Assembly (NCBI RefSeq): GCF_027409185.1
Contig: NC_084463.1
Coordinates: 111,482,133-111,546,132, forward strand
Origin: Cynocephalus volans
Lineage: Eukaryota; Chordata; Mammalia; Dermoptera; Cynocephalidae
Length of the DNA stretch: 64,000 bases
Reading direction: 5' to 3'
Both the position numbers and the translations under genes were made by a program. The notes below the pieces were generated by a model that ran no database searches, was not told the origin of the DNA, and saw nothing but the letters and a program-made list of their open reading frames with translations. Within the stretch, counting starts at the first letter, position 1, and the number at the start of each line of letters is the position of its first letter. Shown here piece by piece: positions 21,899-32,400 of this stretch.

Positions 21899-23701
21899 GT
21901 GAGTAGCGAACAGACGTGTTCGGGGGCTCACCGCCCGGTAATCCTGGGAGACGTCCCAGGATCAGGGGAGGACCAGGGACGCCTGGTGGACCCCTCAGGA
22001 GAGGATCATTATGCTCTGATCCCACTGCCGCGTCTAGAGAAGCGCGCTCTGCCATCTGACTCCTTCTTTTGTCTCTACGCTACTCGATCTCGCCGCCGTT
22101 TCTGGTTTCTTTTTGTTTTATTCCTGATAGGCCTCTGTGTCGTGGTCCCTCTCTTCGAAATGGGACAAAATAACTCTACCCCTCTCTCCCTCACTCTAGA
22201 TCACTGGAGGGACGTGAGAGCAAGGGCTCACAATCTGTCCATGGAAATCAGAAAGGGAAAATGGCGGACCTTTTGTTCCTCCGAGTGGCCCACGTTCGGT
22301 GTCGGGTGGCCGCCGGAAGGAACTTTTAATGTCTCTGTCATTTCCGCAGTTAAAAGGATTGTCTTTCAGGAAATCGGGGGACACCCGGACCAAGTTCCAT
22401 ATATCGTGGTGTGGCAAGACCTCGCCCAGAGTCCCCCATCATGGATGCCGCCCTCTGTCAAGGTCGCTGTCGTCTCCAGTCCAGAGAGGCCATCCGCTCC
22501 TCCCCGACCCCCCATCTACCCGGCAACAGACGACTCGCTCCTTCTCTCTGAGCCCCTGCCCTATCCGGCAGCCCTGCCACCTCCTCTGGCCCCTCAGGCG
22601 GTCGGACCGGCGCCGGTCCAGGCGCCCGATATTTCCGATCCTGAGGGACCAGCCGCGGGGACCAGGAGTCGCCGTGCCCGCAGTCCGGCAGACGACTCGG
22701 GTCCTGACTCCACTGTGATTTTACCCCTCCGAGCCATAGGACCCCCAGCCGAGCCCAACGACCTAGTCCCTCTGCAATATTGGCCTTTCTCTTCAGCAGA
22801 TCTTTATAATTGGAAATCTAATCATCCTTCTTTTTCTGAAAATCCAGCAGGACTCACGGGGCTCCTTGAGTCTCTTATGTTTTCTCATCAGCCCACCTGG
22901 GACGATTGCCAACAGCTCCTACAGATTCTCTTCACCACGGAGGAACGAGAAAGGATTCTCCTTGAGGCCCGCAAGAATGTCCTGGGGGACAACGGGGCCC
23001 CTACTCAACTCGACAACCTCATTAATGAGGCCTTCCCCCTCAATCGACCTCAGTGGGACTACAACACAGCCGCAGGTAGGGAGCGTCTCCTGGTCTACCG
23101 CCGGACTCTAGTGGCAGGTCTCAAAGGGGCAGCTCGGCGCCCCACCAATTTGGCTAAGGTAAGAGAGGTCTTACAAGGACCGGCAGAACCCCCTTCGGTT
23201 TTCTTAGAACGCCTAATGGAGGCCTATAGGAGATACACTCCGTTTGAGCCCTCTTCTGAGGGGCAGCAGGCTGCAGTTACCATGGCCTTCATCGGACAGT
23301 CAGCCCCAGATATTAGAAAAAAATTACAGAGGCTAGAGGGGCTCCAAGATTATTCCTTGCAAGATTTAGTGAGGGAGGCAGAAAAGGTGTACCACAAAAG
23401 GGAGACAGAAGAAGAAAGAGAAGAAAGAGAAAAAAAAGAGGCAGAAGAGAGAGAAAGGCGGCGCGATAAGCGCCAAGAAAAAAACTTGACTAGGATTTTG
23501 GCCGCAGTGGTAAGTGAAAAAGGTTTTAGAGATAGGCAGACAGGGAATCTGAGCAACCAGGCAAGAAAGACACCTAGGGATAAAAGATCTCCTCTGGACA
23601 AAGACCAGTGCGCATATTGTAAAGAAAAGGGTCACTGGGCAAGAGAATGTCCCCGAAAGAAAAACGTCAGAGAAGCCAAAGTTCTGTCCCTAGATGACTA
23701 G
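21899..23701 (+). CDS. Glyco-Gag frame of provirus B (N-terminally extended Gag)
   Basis: The gag frame is open from just after the stop at 21878-21880 down to the Gag ATG at 22160. It encodes a hydrophilic leader followed by a strongly hydrophobic segment immediately before MGQ, the layout of a type II membrane glyco-Gag. There is no in-frame ATG. The GTG at 21899 has a weak context. The CTG at 21944-21946 has A at -3 and G at +4 and is the more plausible non-AUG start, adding about 72 residues. Family knowledge links glyco-Gag to particle release and to counteracting host SERINC-type factors; whether that holds here is unknown. Confidence 0.55.
   Translation: MSSEQTCSGAHRPVILGDVPGSGEDQGRLVDPSGEDHYALIPLPRLEKRALPSDSFFCLYATRSRRRFWFLFVLFLIGLCVVVPLFEMGQNNSTPLSLTLDHWRDVRARAHNLSMEIRKGKWRTFCSSEWPTFGVGWPPEGTFNVSVISAVKRIVFQEIGGHPDQVPYIVVWQDLAQSPPSWMPPSVKVAVVSSPERPSAPPRPPIYPATDDSLLLSEPLPYPAALPPPLAPQAVGPAPVQAPDISDPEGPAAGTRSRRARSPADDSGPDSTVILPLRAIGPPAEPNDLVPLQYWPFSSADLYNWKSNHPSFSENPAGLTGLLESLMFSHQPTWDDCQQLLQILFTTEERERILLEARKNVLGDNGAPTQLDNLINEAFPLNRPQWDYNTAAGRERLLVYRRTLVAGLKGAARRPTNLAKVREVLQGPAEPPSVFLERLMEAYRRYTPFEPSSEGQQAAVTMAFIGQSAPDIRKKLQRLEGLQDYSLQDLVREAEKVYHKRETEEEREEREKKEAEERERRRDKRQEKNLTRILAAVVSEKGFRDRQTGNLSNQARKTPRDKRSPLDKDQCAYCKEKGHWARECPRKKNVREAKVLSLDD
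22160..23701 (+). CDS. gag: Gag polyprotein of provirus B (513 aa)
   Basis: Particle-forming polyprotein with the same length and domain order as the copy in provirus A: myristoylated MGQ matrix; proline-rich region with PSAP (111-114) and PRPPIY (115-120); capsid from about 189 with major homology region near 340-360; a charged coiled segment 411-440; one CCHC zinc knuckle (484, 487, 492, 497). The second late-type motif at 132-135 is PLPY here where A has PPPY; the codon is CTG against CCG, a CpG-type transition. The main PPIY motif is retained, so late-domain function is probably not lost. It ends at UAG 23699-23701, which also serves as the readthrough site. Confidence 0.96.
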   Translation: MGQNNSTPLSLTLDHWRDVRARAHNLSMEIRKGKWRTFCSSEWPTFGVGWPPEGTFNVSVISAVKRIVFQEIGGHPDQVPYIVVWQDLAQSPPSWMPPSVKVAVVSSPERPSAPPRPPIYPATDDSLLLSEPLPYPAALPPPLAPQAVGPAPVQAPDISDPEGPAAGTRSRRARSPADDSGPDSTVILPLRAIGPPAEPNDLVPLQYWPFSSADLYNWKSNHPSFSENPAGLTGLLESLMFSHQPTWDDCQQLLQILFTTEERERILLEARKNVLGDNGAPTQLDNLINEAFPLNRPQWDYNTAAGRERLLVYRRTLVAGLKGAARRPTNLAKVREVLQGPAEPPSVFLERLMEAYRRYTPFEPSSEGQQAAVTMAFIGQSAPDIRKKLQRLEGLQDYSLQDLVREAEKVYHKRETEEEREEREKKEAEERERRRDKRQEKNLTRILAAVVSEKGFRDRQTGNLSNQARKTPRDKRSPLDKDQCAYCKEKGHWARECPRKKNVREAKVLSLDD

Positions 23702-23760
23702 GGGAGTCAAGGTTCGGACCCCCTCCCCGAACCCAGGATAACGCTGACTGTGGAGGGGAC
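23696..23760 (+). promoter_or_regulatory. Gag-Pol UAG readthrough signal, provirus B
   Basis: GAC-TAG-GGG, a short purine-rich spacer, then CCCCCTCCCC, able to pair with GGAGGGGA near 23752-23759. This is the typical gammaretroviral readthrough pseudoknot. Pol continues in the same frame as gag. Confidence 0.82.
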
Positions 23761-26700
23761 TCCCATTGAGTTCCTGGTCGATACCGGGGCTGAACATTCA
23801 GTTTTGACCCAACCCCTGGGAAGGGTAGGGTCCAGACGGACAGTCGTACAAGGAGCAACAGGGAGCAAAGTCTACCCCTGGACCACAAAGAGACTTTTAA
23901 AGGCTGGACATAAACAGGTGACCCACTCCTTTCTGGTCATACCCGAGTGCCCCGCCCCTTTGTTGGGTAGGGACCTCTTAACCAAACTAAAGGCCCAGAT
24001 CCAGTTTTCTGCTGAGGGCCCACAAGTAACTTGGGAAGACCGCCCTACACTGTGCCTGACCCTGAACCTAGAAGAAGAATACCGGCTACATGAAAAGCCA
24101 GGTCCCTCCTCTATCGACCCATCCTGGCTCCAACTTTTTCCCACTGTATGGGCAGAGAGGGCAGGCATGGGACTGGCCAATCAAGTCCCACCAGTGGTAG
24201 TGGAACTAAGATCAGGTGCCTCACCGGTGGCTGTTCGACAATATCCAATGAGCAAGGAAGCCCGGGAAGGTATCAGACCCCACATCCAGAGGTTCTTAGA
24301 CCTAGGGGTCCTGGTGCCCTGTCAATCGCCCTGGAATACCCCTCTACTACCTGTAAAAAAGCCAGGGACCAATGACTATCGGCCAGTCCAAGACCTGAGA
24401 GAAATTAATAAAAGGGTACAGGATATTCATCCCACCGTCCCAAACCCTTACAGCCTTCTGAGTTCCCTTCCGCCCTGCCACACTTGGTATTCAGTCTTAG
24501 ATCTCAAGGATGCCTTTTTCTGCCTCAGGCTACACCCCAGCAGCCAGCCGCTATTCGCGTTCGAGTGGAAAGACCCAGAAAAAGGTAACGCAGGTCAGTT
24601 GACCTGGACACGGCTGCCCCAAGGGTTCAAGAACTCTCCCACTCTCTTCGACGAGGCCCTCCACCGAGATTTGGCCCCCTTTAGGGCCCTCAACCCTCAG
24701 GTAGTGCTACTTCAATATGTAGACGACCTCTTGGTGGCAGCCCCCACATATAGAGACTGCAAAGAAGGGACACAAAAGCTCCTACAGGAATTGAGTAAAT
24801 TAGGATACCGGGTATCGGCTAAAAAGGCCCAGCTCTGCCAAAGAGAGGTCACCTATCTGGGGTACCTACTCAAGGGGGGAAAAAGATGGCTGACCCCGGC
24901 CCGAAAGGCTACTGTTATGAAAATCCCCGCTCCCACGACCCCCAGACAGGTCCGTGAATTTCTGGGCACTGCAGGATTCTGCAGGCTCTGGATCCCTGGG
25001 TTTGCTTCCCTAGCTGCACCCCTGTATCCCTTAACAAAGGAAAGCATCCCTTTTACCTGGACTGAGGAACATCAAAAAGCTTTTGACCACATAAAAAAAG
25101 CCTTGCTGTCAGCCCCCGCTTTGGCCCTCCCAGACCTCACCAAACCATTTACTCTATACGTAGATGAGAGAGCCGGTGTGGCCCGGGGAGTGCTTACTCA
25201 GACTTTAGGACCCTGGCGGCGGCCAGTAGCTTACCTATCAAAAAAATTGGATCCGGTGGCTAGCGGGTGGCCAACCTGCCTGAAAGCGGTTGCAGCCGTG
25301 GCACTCCTTCTCAAGGACGCTGATAAGTTAACCTTGGGACAGAATGTAACTGTGATTGCTCCCCATAGCCTCGAAAGCATTGTGCGGCAGCCCCCCGACC
25401 GGTGGATGACCAATGCCAGGATGACTCATTATCAGAGCCTGCTGCTAAATGAAAGGATATCGTTTGCACCCCCTGCCATCCTGAACCCAGCTACCCTCCT
25501 ACCAGTCGAATCAGAAGCTACCCCAGTACACAGGTGCTCAGAGATCCTCGCCGAAGAAACTGGAACTCGACGAGACCTGAAAGACCAGCCATTGCCCGGG
25601 GTGCCAGCCTGGTATACGGACGGTAGCAGTTTCATCGCGGAGGGTAAGCAGAGAGCAGGGGCCGCCATCGTAGATGGCAAGCGGACGGTGTGGGCAAGCA
25701 GCCTGCCAGAAGGTACGTCAGCCCAGAAGGCCGAACTAGTGGCTTTGACGCAAGCATTACGCCTGGCCGAAGGAAAAAACATCAACATCTACACCGACAG
25801 CAGGTATGCTTTTGCCACTGCTCACATTCATGGGGCAATATATAAACAGAGGGGGTTGCTCACTTCTGCGGGAAAAGACATTAAAAACAAGAAAGAAATT
25901 TTGGCCCTGCTAGAGGCCATTCACCTCCCTAAGCGGGTCGCCATTATCCACTGCCCCGGCCACCAGAGGGGAAATGACCCTGTGGCCACCGGGAACCGGA
26001 GGGCCGACGAGGCTGCAAAACAAGCCGCCCTGTCGACCAGAGTGCTGGCAGAAACTACAAAACCTCAAGAGCTAATCGAACCCGCCCAGGTTAAGGCCGA
26101 GCCAAGAGAGCTCACCCCTGACCGGGGGAAAGAATTTATTCAGCGGTTGCATCAGTTGACACACTTGGGACCAGAAAAGCTTCTCCAATTAGTAAACCGC
26201 ACCAGCCTCCTCATCCCGAACCTCCAGTCTGTAGTTCGCGAGGTCACCAGTCGGTGTCAGGCTTGTGTCATGACTAATGCGGTCCCAACCTACCGAGAGA
26301 TCGGAAAGAGACAACGAGGAGATCGACCCGGCGTATACTGGGAGGTAGACTTCACAGAGGTAAAGCCTGGCCGGTATGGAAACAGGTATTTGCTGGTATT
26401 CATAGACACTTTTTCCGGATGGGTAGAAGCTTTTCCTACCAAAACTGAAACGGCCCTGACCGTCTGCAAAAAGATATTAGAGGAAATTCTACCCCGGTTC
26501 GGGATCCCTAAGGTACTCGGGTCAGACAATGGCCCAGCCTTTGTTGCTCAGATAAGTCAGGGACTGGCCACTCAACTGGGGATAAATTGGAAGTTACACT
26601 GTGCGTATAGACCCCAGAGCTCAGGTCAGGTAGAAAGAATGAACAGGACAATCAAAGAGACCTTAACCAAATTAGCCTTAGAGACCGGTGGAAAAGACTG

Positions 26701-27196
26701 GGTGGCCCTCCTTCCCTTAGCGCTGCTCAGAGCCAGGAATACCCCTGGCCAGTTTGGTCTAACTCCTTATGAAATTCTCTATGGGGGACCACCCCCCATA
26801 CTCGAGCCTGGAGGGACATTGGGTCCCGATGATAATTTTCTCCCTGTCTTATTTACTCATTTAAAGGCTTTAGAAGTTGTGAGGACCCAGATCTGGGACC
26901 AGATCAAGGAGGTGTACAAGCCCGGTACCGTGACAATCCCCCACCCGTTCCAGGTCGGAGACCGAGTGCTTGTCAGACGCCACCGACCCAGCAGCCTTGA
27001 GCCTCGGTGGAAAGGCCCGTACCTGGTGTTGCTGACCACCCCGACCGCAGTAAAAGTCGACGGTATCGCTGCCTGGGTCCATGCTTCTCACCTCAAGCCT
27101 GCACCACCCTCGGCACCAGATGAGTCTTGGGAGCTGGAAAAGACTGATCATCCTCTTAAGCTGCGTTTTCGGCGGCGGCAGAACGGGTTGGAGTGA
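23702..27196 (+). CDS. pol: Pro-Pol of provirus B (1164 codons after the gag UAG)
   Basis: Protease, reverse transcriptase/RNase H and integrase, expressed only as Gag-Pol. The frame has no ATG requirement and follows directly from the UAG. Motifs from the first codon after UAG: DTG about 27-29; YVDD 339-342; RNase H acidic set about 640, 678, 699 and 769; integrase HHCC 817, 821, 852 and 855; DDE 883, 942 and 978 with 35 residues between D and E. All are intact. The last 116 bp overlap env. Compared with provirus A about 14 residues differ, none at these catalytic positions. Confidence 0.96.
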   Translation, partial: GSQGSDPLPEPRITLTVEGTPIEFLVDTGAEHSVLTQPLGRVGSRRTVVQGATGSKVYPWTTKRLLKAGHKQVTHSFLVIPECPAPLLGRDLLTKLKAQIQFSAEGPQVTWEDRPTLCLTLNLEEEYRLHEKPGPSSIDPSWLQLFPTVWAERAGMGLANQVPPVVVELRSGASPVAVRQYPMSKEAREGIRPHIQRFLDLGVLVPCQSPWNTPLLPVKKPGTNDYRPVQDLREINKRVQDIHPTVPNPYSLLSSLPPCHTWYSVLDLKDAFFCLRLHPSSQPLFAFEWKDPEKGNAGQLTWTRLPQGFKNSPTLFDEALHRDLAPFRALNPQVVLLQYVDDLLVAAPTYRDCKEGTQKLLQELSKLGYRVSAKKAQLCQREVTYLGYLLKGGKRWLTPARKATVMKIPAPTTPRQVREFLGTAGFCRLWIPGFASLAAPLYPLTKESIPFTWTEEHQKAFDHIKKALLSAPALALPDLTKPFTLYVDERAGVARGVLTQTLGPWRRPVAYLSKKLDPVASGWPTCLKAVAAVALLLKDADKLTLGQNVTVIAPHSLESIVRQPPDRWMTNARMTHYQSLLLNERISFAPPAILNPATLLPVESEATPVHRCSEILAEETGTRRDLKDQPLPGVPAWYTDGSSFIAEGKQRAGAAIVDGKRTVWASSLPEGTSAQKAELVALTQALRLAEGKNINIYTDSRYAFATAHIHGAIYKQRGLLTSAGKDIKNKKEILALLEAIHLPKRVAIIHCPGHQRGNDPVATGNRRADEAAKQAALSTRVLAETTKPQELIEPAQVKAEPRELTPDRGKEFIQRLHQLTHLGPEKLLQLVNRTSLLIPNLQSVVREVTSRCQACVMTNAVPTYREIGKRQRGDRPGVYWEVDFTEVKPGRYGNRYLLVFIDTFSGWVEAFPTKTETALTVCKKILEEILPRFGIPKVLGSDNGPAFVAQISQGLATQLGINWKLHCAYRPQSSGQVERMNRTIKETLTKLALETGGKDWVALLPLALLRARNTPGQFGLTPYEILYGGPPPILEPGGTLGPDDNFLPVLFTHLKALEVVRTQIWDQIKEVYKPGTVTIPHPFQVGDRVLVRRHRPSSLEPRWKGPYLVLLTTPTAVKVDGIAAWVHASHLKPAPPSAPDESWELEKTDHPLKLRFRRRQNGLE
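26838..26875 (+). promoter_or_regulatory. Candidate env splice acceptor, provirus B
   Basis: A pyrimidine-rich run (ttttctccctgtcttattt) is followed by AG at 26865-26866 and 26872-26873, about 210 bases before the env ATG. That is near the acceptor position known in related viruses. Other AGs closer to env, such as 27049-27050, are possible. The choice is a guess from sequence. Confidence 0.35.
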
Positions 27197-29090
27197 AAAC
27201 CCTCACCAGCCTGTGACCCTCACCTGGCAGGTACTGTCCCAAACTGGGAACGTTGTCTGGAAGACAGAGAAAGTCCAGCCCCCTTGGACTTGGTGGCCCA
27301 TTCTTACACCTGATGTATGTGCCCTGGCGGCCGGTCTTGAGGCCTGGGATATCCCAGGAACCGATGTATCAACCTCTAAGAGAGTCAGACCCCCTGACTC
27401 AAACTATGAAAGTGCTTATAGACAGATCACCTGGGGAGCCATAGGATGCAGCTACCCTAAGGCTAGGACCAGAATGGCAAGTTCCACCTTCTACGTGTGT
27501 CCCCGGGATGGCCGGTCCCTTTCAGAAGCTAGAAGGTGTGGAGGGTTAGAATCCCTGTATTGTAAAGAATGGGGTTGTGAAACCGCGGGGAATGTTTATT
27601 GGCAACCTACGTCCTCCTGGGACCTCATAACTGTAAATTGGAATAACACAGAGCGATCATGGGGTGCCCTACTGGCAACCTGTGAAAAAACCGGCTGGTG
27701 TAACCCCCTTAAAATAAATTTCACAGAACAAGGACGGCAATCCAAAGAGTGGATAATAGGAAAAACCTGGGGATTGGGATTCTATGTGTCTAGATATCCG
27801 GGCGTACAGTTGACCATTCGGTTAGAAATCACCAGCAAGCCAGCTGAGACAGTGGGCCCCAACTCCGTCCTTGCGAAACAAGGACCCCCTAACAAAAACC
27901 CCCCTTCCCCAACGAGGGAAGCGCCGCCCACCTCTCAACCCTCGGCGGCTCCTAGCCAAGTCCCCACGGTACTGGAGGGAAGTGTTGTCCTGAACACCCT
28001 GTCTCCCACCACGGGCGACAGACTCTTTGGCCTTGTGAGGGGGGCCTTCCTAGCCTTAAATGCCACCGACCCAGACGCCACGAAGTCTTGCTGGCTCTGT
28101 TTGGCCTTGGGTCCCCCTTATTATGAAGGAGTTGCCTCCTTAGGAGGGGCCTTCACTTATACCTCCAACTATACCCAGTGCCGCTGGGAGAGCCAAGGAA
28201 AGCTTACCCTCACTGAGGTCTCAGGACACGGGTCGTGCATAGGAAAGGTGCCCTCTACCCATCAGCATCTTTGCAACCAGACCCTACCCATCAACTCCTC
28301 CACGGAACATCAGTACCTGCTCCCCACCAACCATAGCTGGTGGGCCTGCAGCACCGGCCTCACCCCCTGCCTCTCCACCTCAGTTTTTAATCAGTCTAAA
28401 GATTTCTGTATCCTGATCCAGCTGGTCCCTCGCATCTATTACCATTCTGAAGAAACTTTGTTGCAGGCCTATGACGATCCTCACCCCAGGGTTAAAAGAG
28501 AGCCTGTCTCACTTACCCTAGCTGTTCTTCTGGGGTTGGGGGTCGCAGCAGGTATAGGTACTGGCGCATCCGCCCTAGTTAAAGGGCCCATAGACCTCCA
28601 ACAAGGCCTAGCCAGCCTCCAGACCGCCATGGATACTGACCTCCGGGTCCTCCAGGACTCAATCAGCAAGCTGGAGGACTCGCTGACTTCCCTATCGGAG
28701 GTAGTACTCCAAAATAGAAGAGGCCTTGACCTACTGTTCCTAAGAGAAGGAGGCCTCTGCGCGGCCCTAAGAGAAGAGTGCTGTTTTTATGTAGACCACT
28801 CAGGTGTAGTGCGAGACTCCATGAGAAAACTCAAAGAGAGACTAGATAGAAGACAGTTGGAGCGCCAGAAAAACCAAAACTGGTATGAAGGGTGGTTCAA
28901 TAACTCCCCTTGGTTCACTACCCTCCTATCAACCATCGCCGGGCCCCTATTGCTCCTCCTTCTGTTGTTCACCCTCGGGCCCTGCATCATCAATAGGTTA
29001 GTCCAGTTCATCAATGACAGGGTAAGTGCAGTAAAAATTCTAGTCCTTAGACAAAAATATCAGACCCTAGACAACGAAGACAACCTCTAA
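27081..29090 (+). CDS. env: Env polyprotein of provirus B (669 aa)
   Basis: SU/TM envelope precursor from a spliced mRNA, with its ATG inside the end of pol. Features: signal peptide core 21-31; SU receptor-binding region; CETAG at 166-170 where provirus A has CETTG; proline-rich hinge 259-297; CWLC 337-340; furin site RVKR 470-473 and fusion peptide; CX6CC 560-568; membrane anchor 612-636; cytoplasmic tail with a membrane-proximal region that in this family is trimmed by the viral protease. Potential N-glycosylation sites include N188, N213, N327, N363, N399, N405, N417 and N437; N213 is absent in A. The CETTG-to-CETAG difference is the same one reported between GALV and koala retrovirus, where CETAG goes with reduced fusion activity. 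Frame intact. Confidence 0.96.
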   Translation: MLLTSSLHHPRHQMSLGSWKRLIILLSCVFGGGRTGWSENPHQPVTLTWQVLSQTGNVVWKTEKVQPPWTWWPILTPDVCALAAGLEAWDIPGTDVSTSKRVRPPDSNYESAYRQITWGAIGCSYPKARTRMASSTFYVCPRDGRSLSEARRCGGLESLYCKEWGCETAGNVYWQPTSSWDLITVNWNNTERSWGALLATCEKTGWCNPLKINFTEQGRQSKEWIIGKTWGLGFYVSRYPGVQLTIRLEITSKPAETVGPNSVLAKQGPPNKNPPSPTREAPPTSQPSAAPSQVPTVLEGSVVLNTLSPTTGDRLFGLVRGAFLALNATDPDATKSCWLCLALGPPYYEGVASLGGAFTYTSNYTQCRWESQGKLTLTEVSGHGSCIGKVPSTHQHLCNQTLPINSSTEHQYLLPTNHSWWACSTGLTPCLSTSVFNQSKDFCILIQLVPRIYYHSEETLLQAYDDPHPRVKREPVSLTLAVLLGLGVAAGIGTGASALVKGPIDLQQGLASLQTAMDTDLRVLQDSISKLEDSLTSLSEVVLQNRRGLDLLFLREGGLCAALREECCFYVDHSGVVRDSMRKLKERLDRRQLERQKNQNWYEGWFNNSPWFTTLLSTIAGPLLLLLLLFTLGPCIINRLVQFINDRVSAVKILVLRQKYQTLDNEDNL

Positions 29091-29117
29091 ATTCGCTCTA
29101 AGATTAGAGCTTCCCAC

Positions 29118-29133
29118 AAGAGAAATGGGGGAA
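29118..29133 (+). other. Polypurine tract of provirus B
   Basis: AAGAGAAATGGGGGAA lies directly before the 3' LTR terminus TGAAAG. It is the same sequence as in provirus A and primes plus-strand synthesis. Confidence 0.87.
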
Positions 29134-29628
29134 TGAAAGAAGTGTTTTCCAAGCTAGCCGCAGTAACGCCATTCCGCAAGGCACAGAAAAATACAAGAAG
29201 TGTTTTCCAAGCTAGCCGCAGTAACGCCATTCCGCAAGGCACAGAAAAATACCCTAGTAAAAAAAATTCAACAGCAGTTTCCAGGGCGCCCTTCAGCTGT
29301 TTCAAGAACTCCCACATGTACCCGCGCTTTTTCCCTGGCCTTGTTTAAACCGACCAATTACCTTGCCTCTCGCTTCTGTACCCGCGCTTTTTCCCTGGCC
29401 TTGTTTAAACCGACCAATTACCTTGCTTCTCGCTTCTGTACCCGCGCTTTTTGCTATAAAACAAGCTCAAAAACTCTACTCGGCGCGCCAGTCTACCGAG
29501 AGACTGAGCCGCCCGGGTACCCGTGTGTTCAATAAAACCTCTTGCAAATTGCATCCGGAGCCGTGGTCTCGTTGTTCCTTGGGAGGGTCTCTCCTGACTG
29601 ATTGATTGCCTAAATCAGGCGTCTTTCA
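29134..29628 (+). repeat. Provirus B 3' LTR (495 bp)
   Basis: It matches the 5' LTR without a difference that I can see, including the tandem 58-bp and 60-bp units. TATAAAA is at 29455-29461 and AATAAA at 29531-29536. It ends GTCTTTCA. Identity of the two copies means little time has passed since insertion, or that gene conversion has occurred. Confidence 0.95.
29531..29536 (+). terminator. Poly(A) signal AATAAA in the provirus B 3' LTR
   Basis: AATAAA in R, about 70 bases after the TATA box. It is the expected end signal for proviral transcripts. Confidence 0.85.
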
Positions 29629-29632
29629 CTCC
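29629..29632. repeat. Target-site duplication of provirus B, right copy (CTCC)
   Basis: Identical to 21217-21220 and directly next to the LTR end ...TTTCA. Confidence 0.9.
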
Positions 29633-30785
29633 CTCTCTGTCCTAACAGCTCACCAAGCACTGGGAACTAGCTTCCTCCCAGAATAAGGCAGGGCCTTTCC
29701 TTGAGCCAGCCTGAGAAAGATGCTTGTTGAATTGATGTCAGGAGCAGTGTGGGGAGTGGGCAGACCCCTCCTTCCAGCTCTACTGTGTGACTGTGGGTAA
29801 GTCAGGAAATTTCTGGGCCACAGTCTCCTCATCTGATGATGAGAGGGTTGGGCTAGATAATTTTGAGGGTCCCTTTATCTCTGACCTTCCAAGGGTTCCA
29901 GGGATGGAATGTCACATGGTGAGAAATTGTTCAGCAAGAACAGATCAGCCTGTGTGTCTGAGAAGCTTTGCACACCTTCGCTGTGGTCTCGGCAGGCCAG
30001 ACTCTGTGCCCAGCCCTGTCTTTAATACCCAGTGATTCTTATGGGTGGCTCTGAGAAGTCATTTAGGACCCTGAGTGGGTAGAATTAACACCAACTTTAT
30101 TTATCTGGCAACAAGAATTTGGCTGGCAATAAATTGCTTCTCCAATGAGAGCATAATCACTTCTCATCAGATTAGTCCTTGCCAGGAGCTGTTCTGAAAT
30201 TCTGTCTGTGGCTGATCCAGCTCTTACTCCAAAGGAAAAAAAATTAAAAACAAATTAGATGCAAGGATGATGAATTTGATGAAGGGAAAAGATACCTAGA
30301 GGCTTATCCTCCTGTAGAGACACTCAGGAGGTGGGCAGTGGGTCACAGGCAATCTGAAGCCCCGAAGAAGTCTGAGTGGTGGGAGCTAGCTACTCCCCCA
30401 CATTCTCAGTCCAGGTGTGCCACGCGAGTCTCAGACACAATTCCACCACACACGCAGACATTTATTGCCTGGCAAAGCAGGCCAGTCAACAGATCCTACA
30501 ACCATTCTGTGAGCTCTATAAAGTCCTTGCTTTCCATCCAACTACACCTTGCATGAAAGGATCACTTCAGGTAGACACAACAAAATTCCAGACGTGGGAT
30601 TCTGTGCTTCTTGTCAACATCAGACAACCAGAAAGCCTCCTAAACCAATGGCCAGATCCAGAACCATGCCTGGGAAAAGGGTACAAGCTTTCCTGGATTC
30701 TTCTGTCCTGTTCATGCAAATGAGCATATTGTCTCTCAAGCATTGTCAGCAAATTCACATATCTTGAACACCTTTTATATCACCA
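29633..30785. other. Host DNA, no gene recognised
   Basis: Unassigned mammalian sequence. It contains a weak MIR-like text near 29775-29880 ('ctgtgtgactgtgggtaagtc', 'cagtctcctcatctgatgatga') in plus orientation. Open frames are short. Confidence 0.5.
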
Positions 30786-30789
30786 GTGC

Positions 30790-31132
30790 AAGATGGATGT
30801 TCATGTCCCCCCCAAACTCATGTGTTGAAATCTTAACCCCCCGAGGTGATGGTATCAGGAGGTGATTAGGTCATAAGGTGGAACCTTCATAAATGAGATA
30901 GTGTCCTTACAAAAGAAATCCCAAAGAGCTGCCTTCCCTTTCTGCCATGTGAGGACACTGTGAGAAGACAGTTGCCTGTGAACCAAGAAGTGGGCCCTCA
31001 TCAGGCATCAAATCTGCTGGCACCTTGATCCTGGACTTCCCAGCATCCAGAACTGTGAGAAATAAACTTCCCTTGTTTGTACAACACCCAGTCTATGGTA
31101 TTTTGTTACAGCAGTCCAAATGGACTCAGACA
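30790..31132 (+). mobile_element. MLT1A-like MaLR LTR
   Basis: Sense-strand text typical of these LTRs: 'aaactcatgtgttgaaatc', 'gtgattaggtcataaggtgg', 'ttctgccatgtgaggacac', 'cagaactgtgagaaataaac' and the terminal 'ttttgttacagcagtccaaa'. An old ERVL-MaLR solo LTR in placental mammals. Confidence 0.75.
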
Positions 31133-32190
31133 AAGCTCATTTCTGATATCCATCTTGCTAATCAACAAGGCCACTATTTTCACCAGTAAAACCCATTTCT
31201 GACATGTCTTAACTTGCAGAGTCTCAGCTGTTGATTGAAATACAAATGACAGAAGTGCTTGTAACTGTTGCTTCTCCTATGGGCTTCCTCTTGAGTGTGC
31301 ATGTTAACTGATAGCATTTGGACCACGCATTCTGATTTAGGGCAACTGCTCCTAAAATTGAATTCCTCTCTACGCTGAAAGTAAATTATGGACATCATAA
31401 CAAGGCACCAACAAACAGGAGACTTTGTGACCCTGCAAGTTGTGCCTTTGGAGAAAGCAATTTACTAAATCTTGTCTCATACACAAGCTAGATATCCTGT
31501 CACCGACTGAATTTAAATCATGGCCATGAACCCTGATCCTCATCACTAGCTGACCTCTGACCCTGGCCACAGACAGAGCCGCCAAACTCTCCAGAGTCCA
31601 GACCCTGGGCAACCTTCACCGCAGCCTCAGAGGAGGCTGGCTCAGGTGGTAGAACAGTGCATGATCATAGCTGTTCAGGCCACAGGATGCACCTCCAAGC
31701 CAGCCTCAGAGTCCCCTTTATAAATCTACTTTGGTTTGAATTTTATGTCACTTGTGCTCCTGAGAGAGAGGTGGGTGTTCTCCTCCTCGCAGTCCAAACA
31801 ACTAATTCAGGCCTCTGGGAGTTATCTTGCAGGAGTGGGGTGAGGGGGCTCTTACTTCCTGTAAACATACTGCCTAGATTACTTGGCACATTTGGTGACT
31901 CAGAGTCAGCTTAGCATTTTAAAGAAGCTAAAGAATATGTAAAGCATCCTAATAAAAATATAGTTAGAGCCCAAGCGGGAGAAATAATCATTACATTAAG
32001 GCATCAGGCTCATATTCCCGAAGGCATTTTTTGCTCATGTAAAATCCTCCCCCTTTTCTCCCCTACTGGTCTCAGGAAATGGAAGTGTATTTACATTTTG
32101 TTTTCTGAGAACACTGGAATTTCTGAGTTTGGTTTTTGACATTCCATCAAGATTTTTATTTAGGAAGCAAGGCATAATATAGACAGCACC
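31133..32190. other. Host DNA, nothing recognised
   Basis: No gene and no clear repeat. The sequence from about 31930 to 32190 is AT-rich with no identifiable family. Confidence 0.45.
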
Positions 32191-32194
32191 ATGA

Positions 32195-32400
32195 GTGGGT
32201 CCTGAGTTTTGGAATCAGGCACGTGGAGTTCCCATCACGGCACTGCCACCGACTAGCTGTGTGACTTTGGGCTCTTAACTTTGACCTCTCTGAGCCTCAG
32301 TTTCTGCACTTATAAAATGGGGCTAATAAAACTTACCCTCTAGAGGGTTACGGGATGATTAAACTGATCAGTGTTTGTAAAGTACTTGTCATGCATCTGA
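32195..32400 (+). repeat. MIR SINE
   Basis: 'gactagctgtgtgactttgg', 'gagcctcagtttctgcac', 'ttataaaatggggctaataa' and 'tgtaaagtacttgtca' in MIR order, plus strand. Confidence 0.8.

Larger units (their letters stand above)
21221..29628 (+). mobile_element. Provirus B: full-length endogenous gammaretrovirus
   Basis: An 8408-bp plus-strand provirus with identical-looking 495-bp LTRs, proline-tRNA PBS, splice donor, open gag, pol and env, polypurine tract, and a perfect 4-bp target duplication CTCC. It is closely related to provirus A in coding sequence (about 97-99 percent at protein level by my residue comparison) but has a rearranged, shorter U3 with tandem duplications. It belongs with the GALV/KoRV-like gammaretroviruses. 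No inactivating mutation is visible. Confidence 0.96.

Noticed and set aside
22490-22519. Complete loss of Gag late-domain function in provirus B
   Set aside because: PSAP and PRPPIY upstream of the changed motif are intact, so only the secondary motif differs.
4899-29628. Provirus B as a tandem or inverted duplicate of provirus A
   Set aside because: The LTR architectures differ, many residues differ in Gag, Pol and Env, and the flanks are unrelated; B has its own target duplication.
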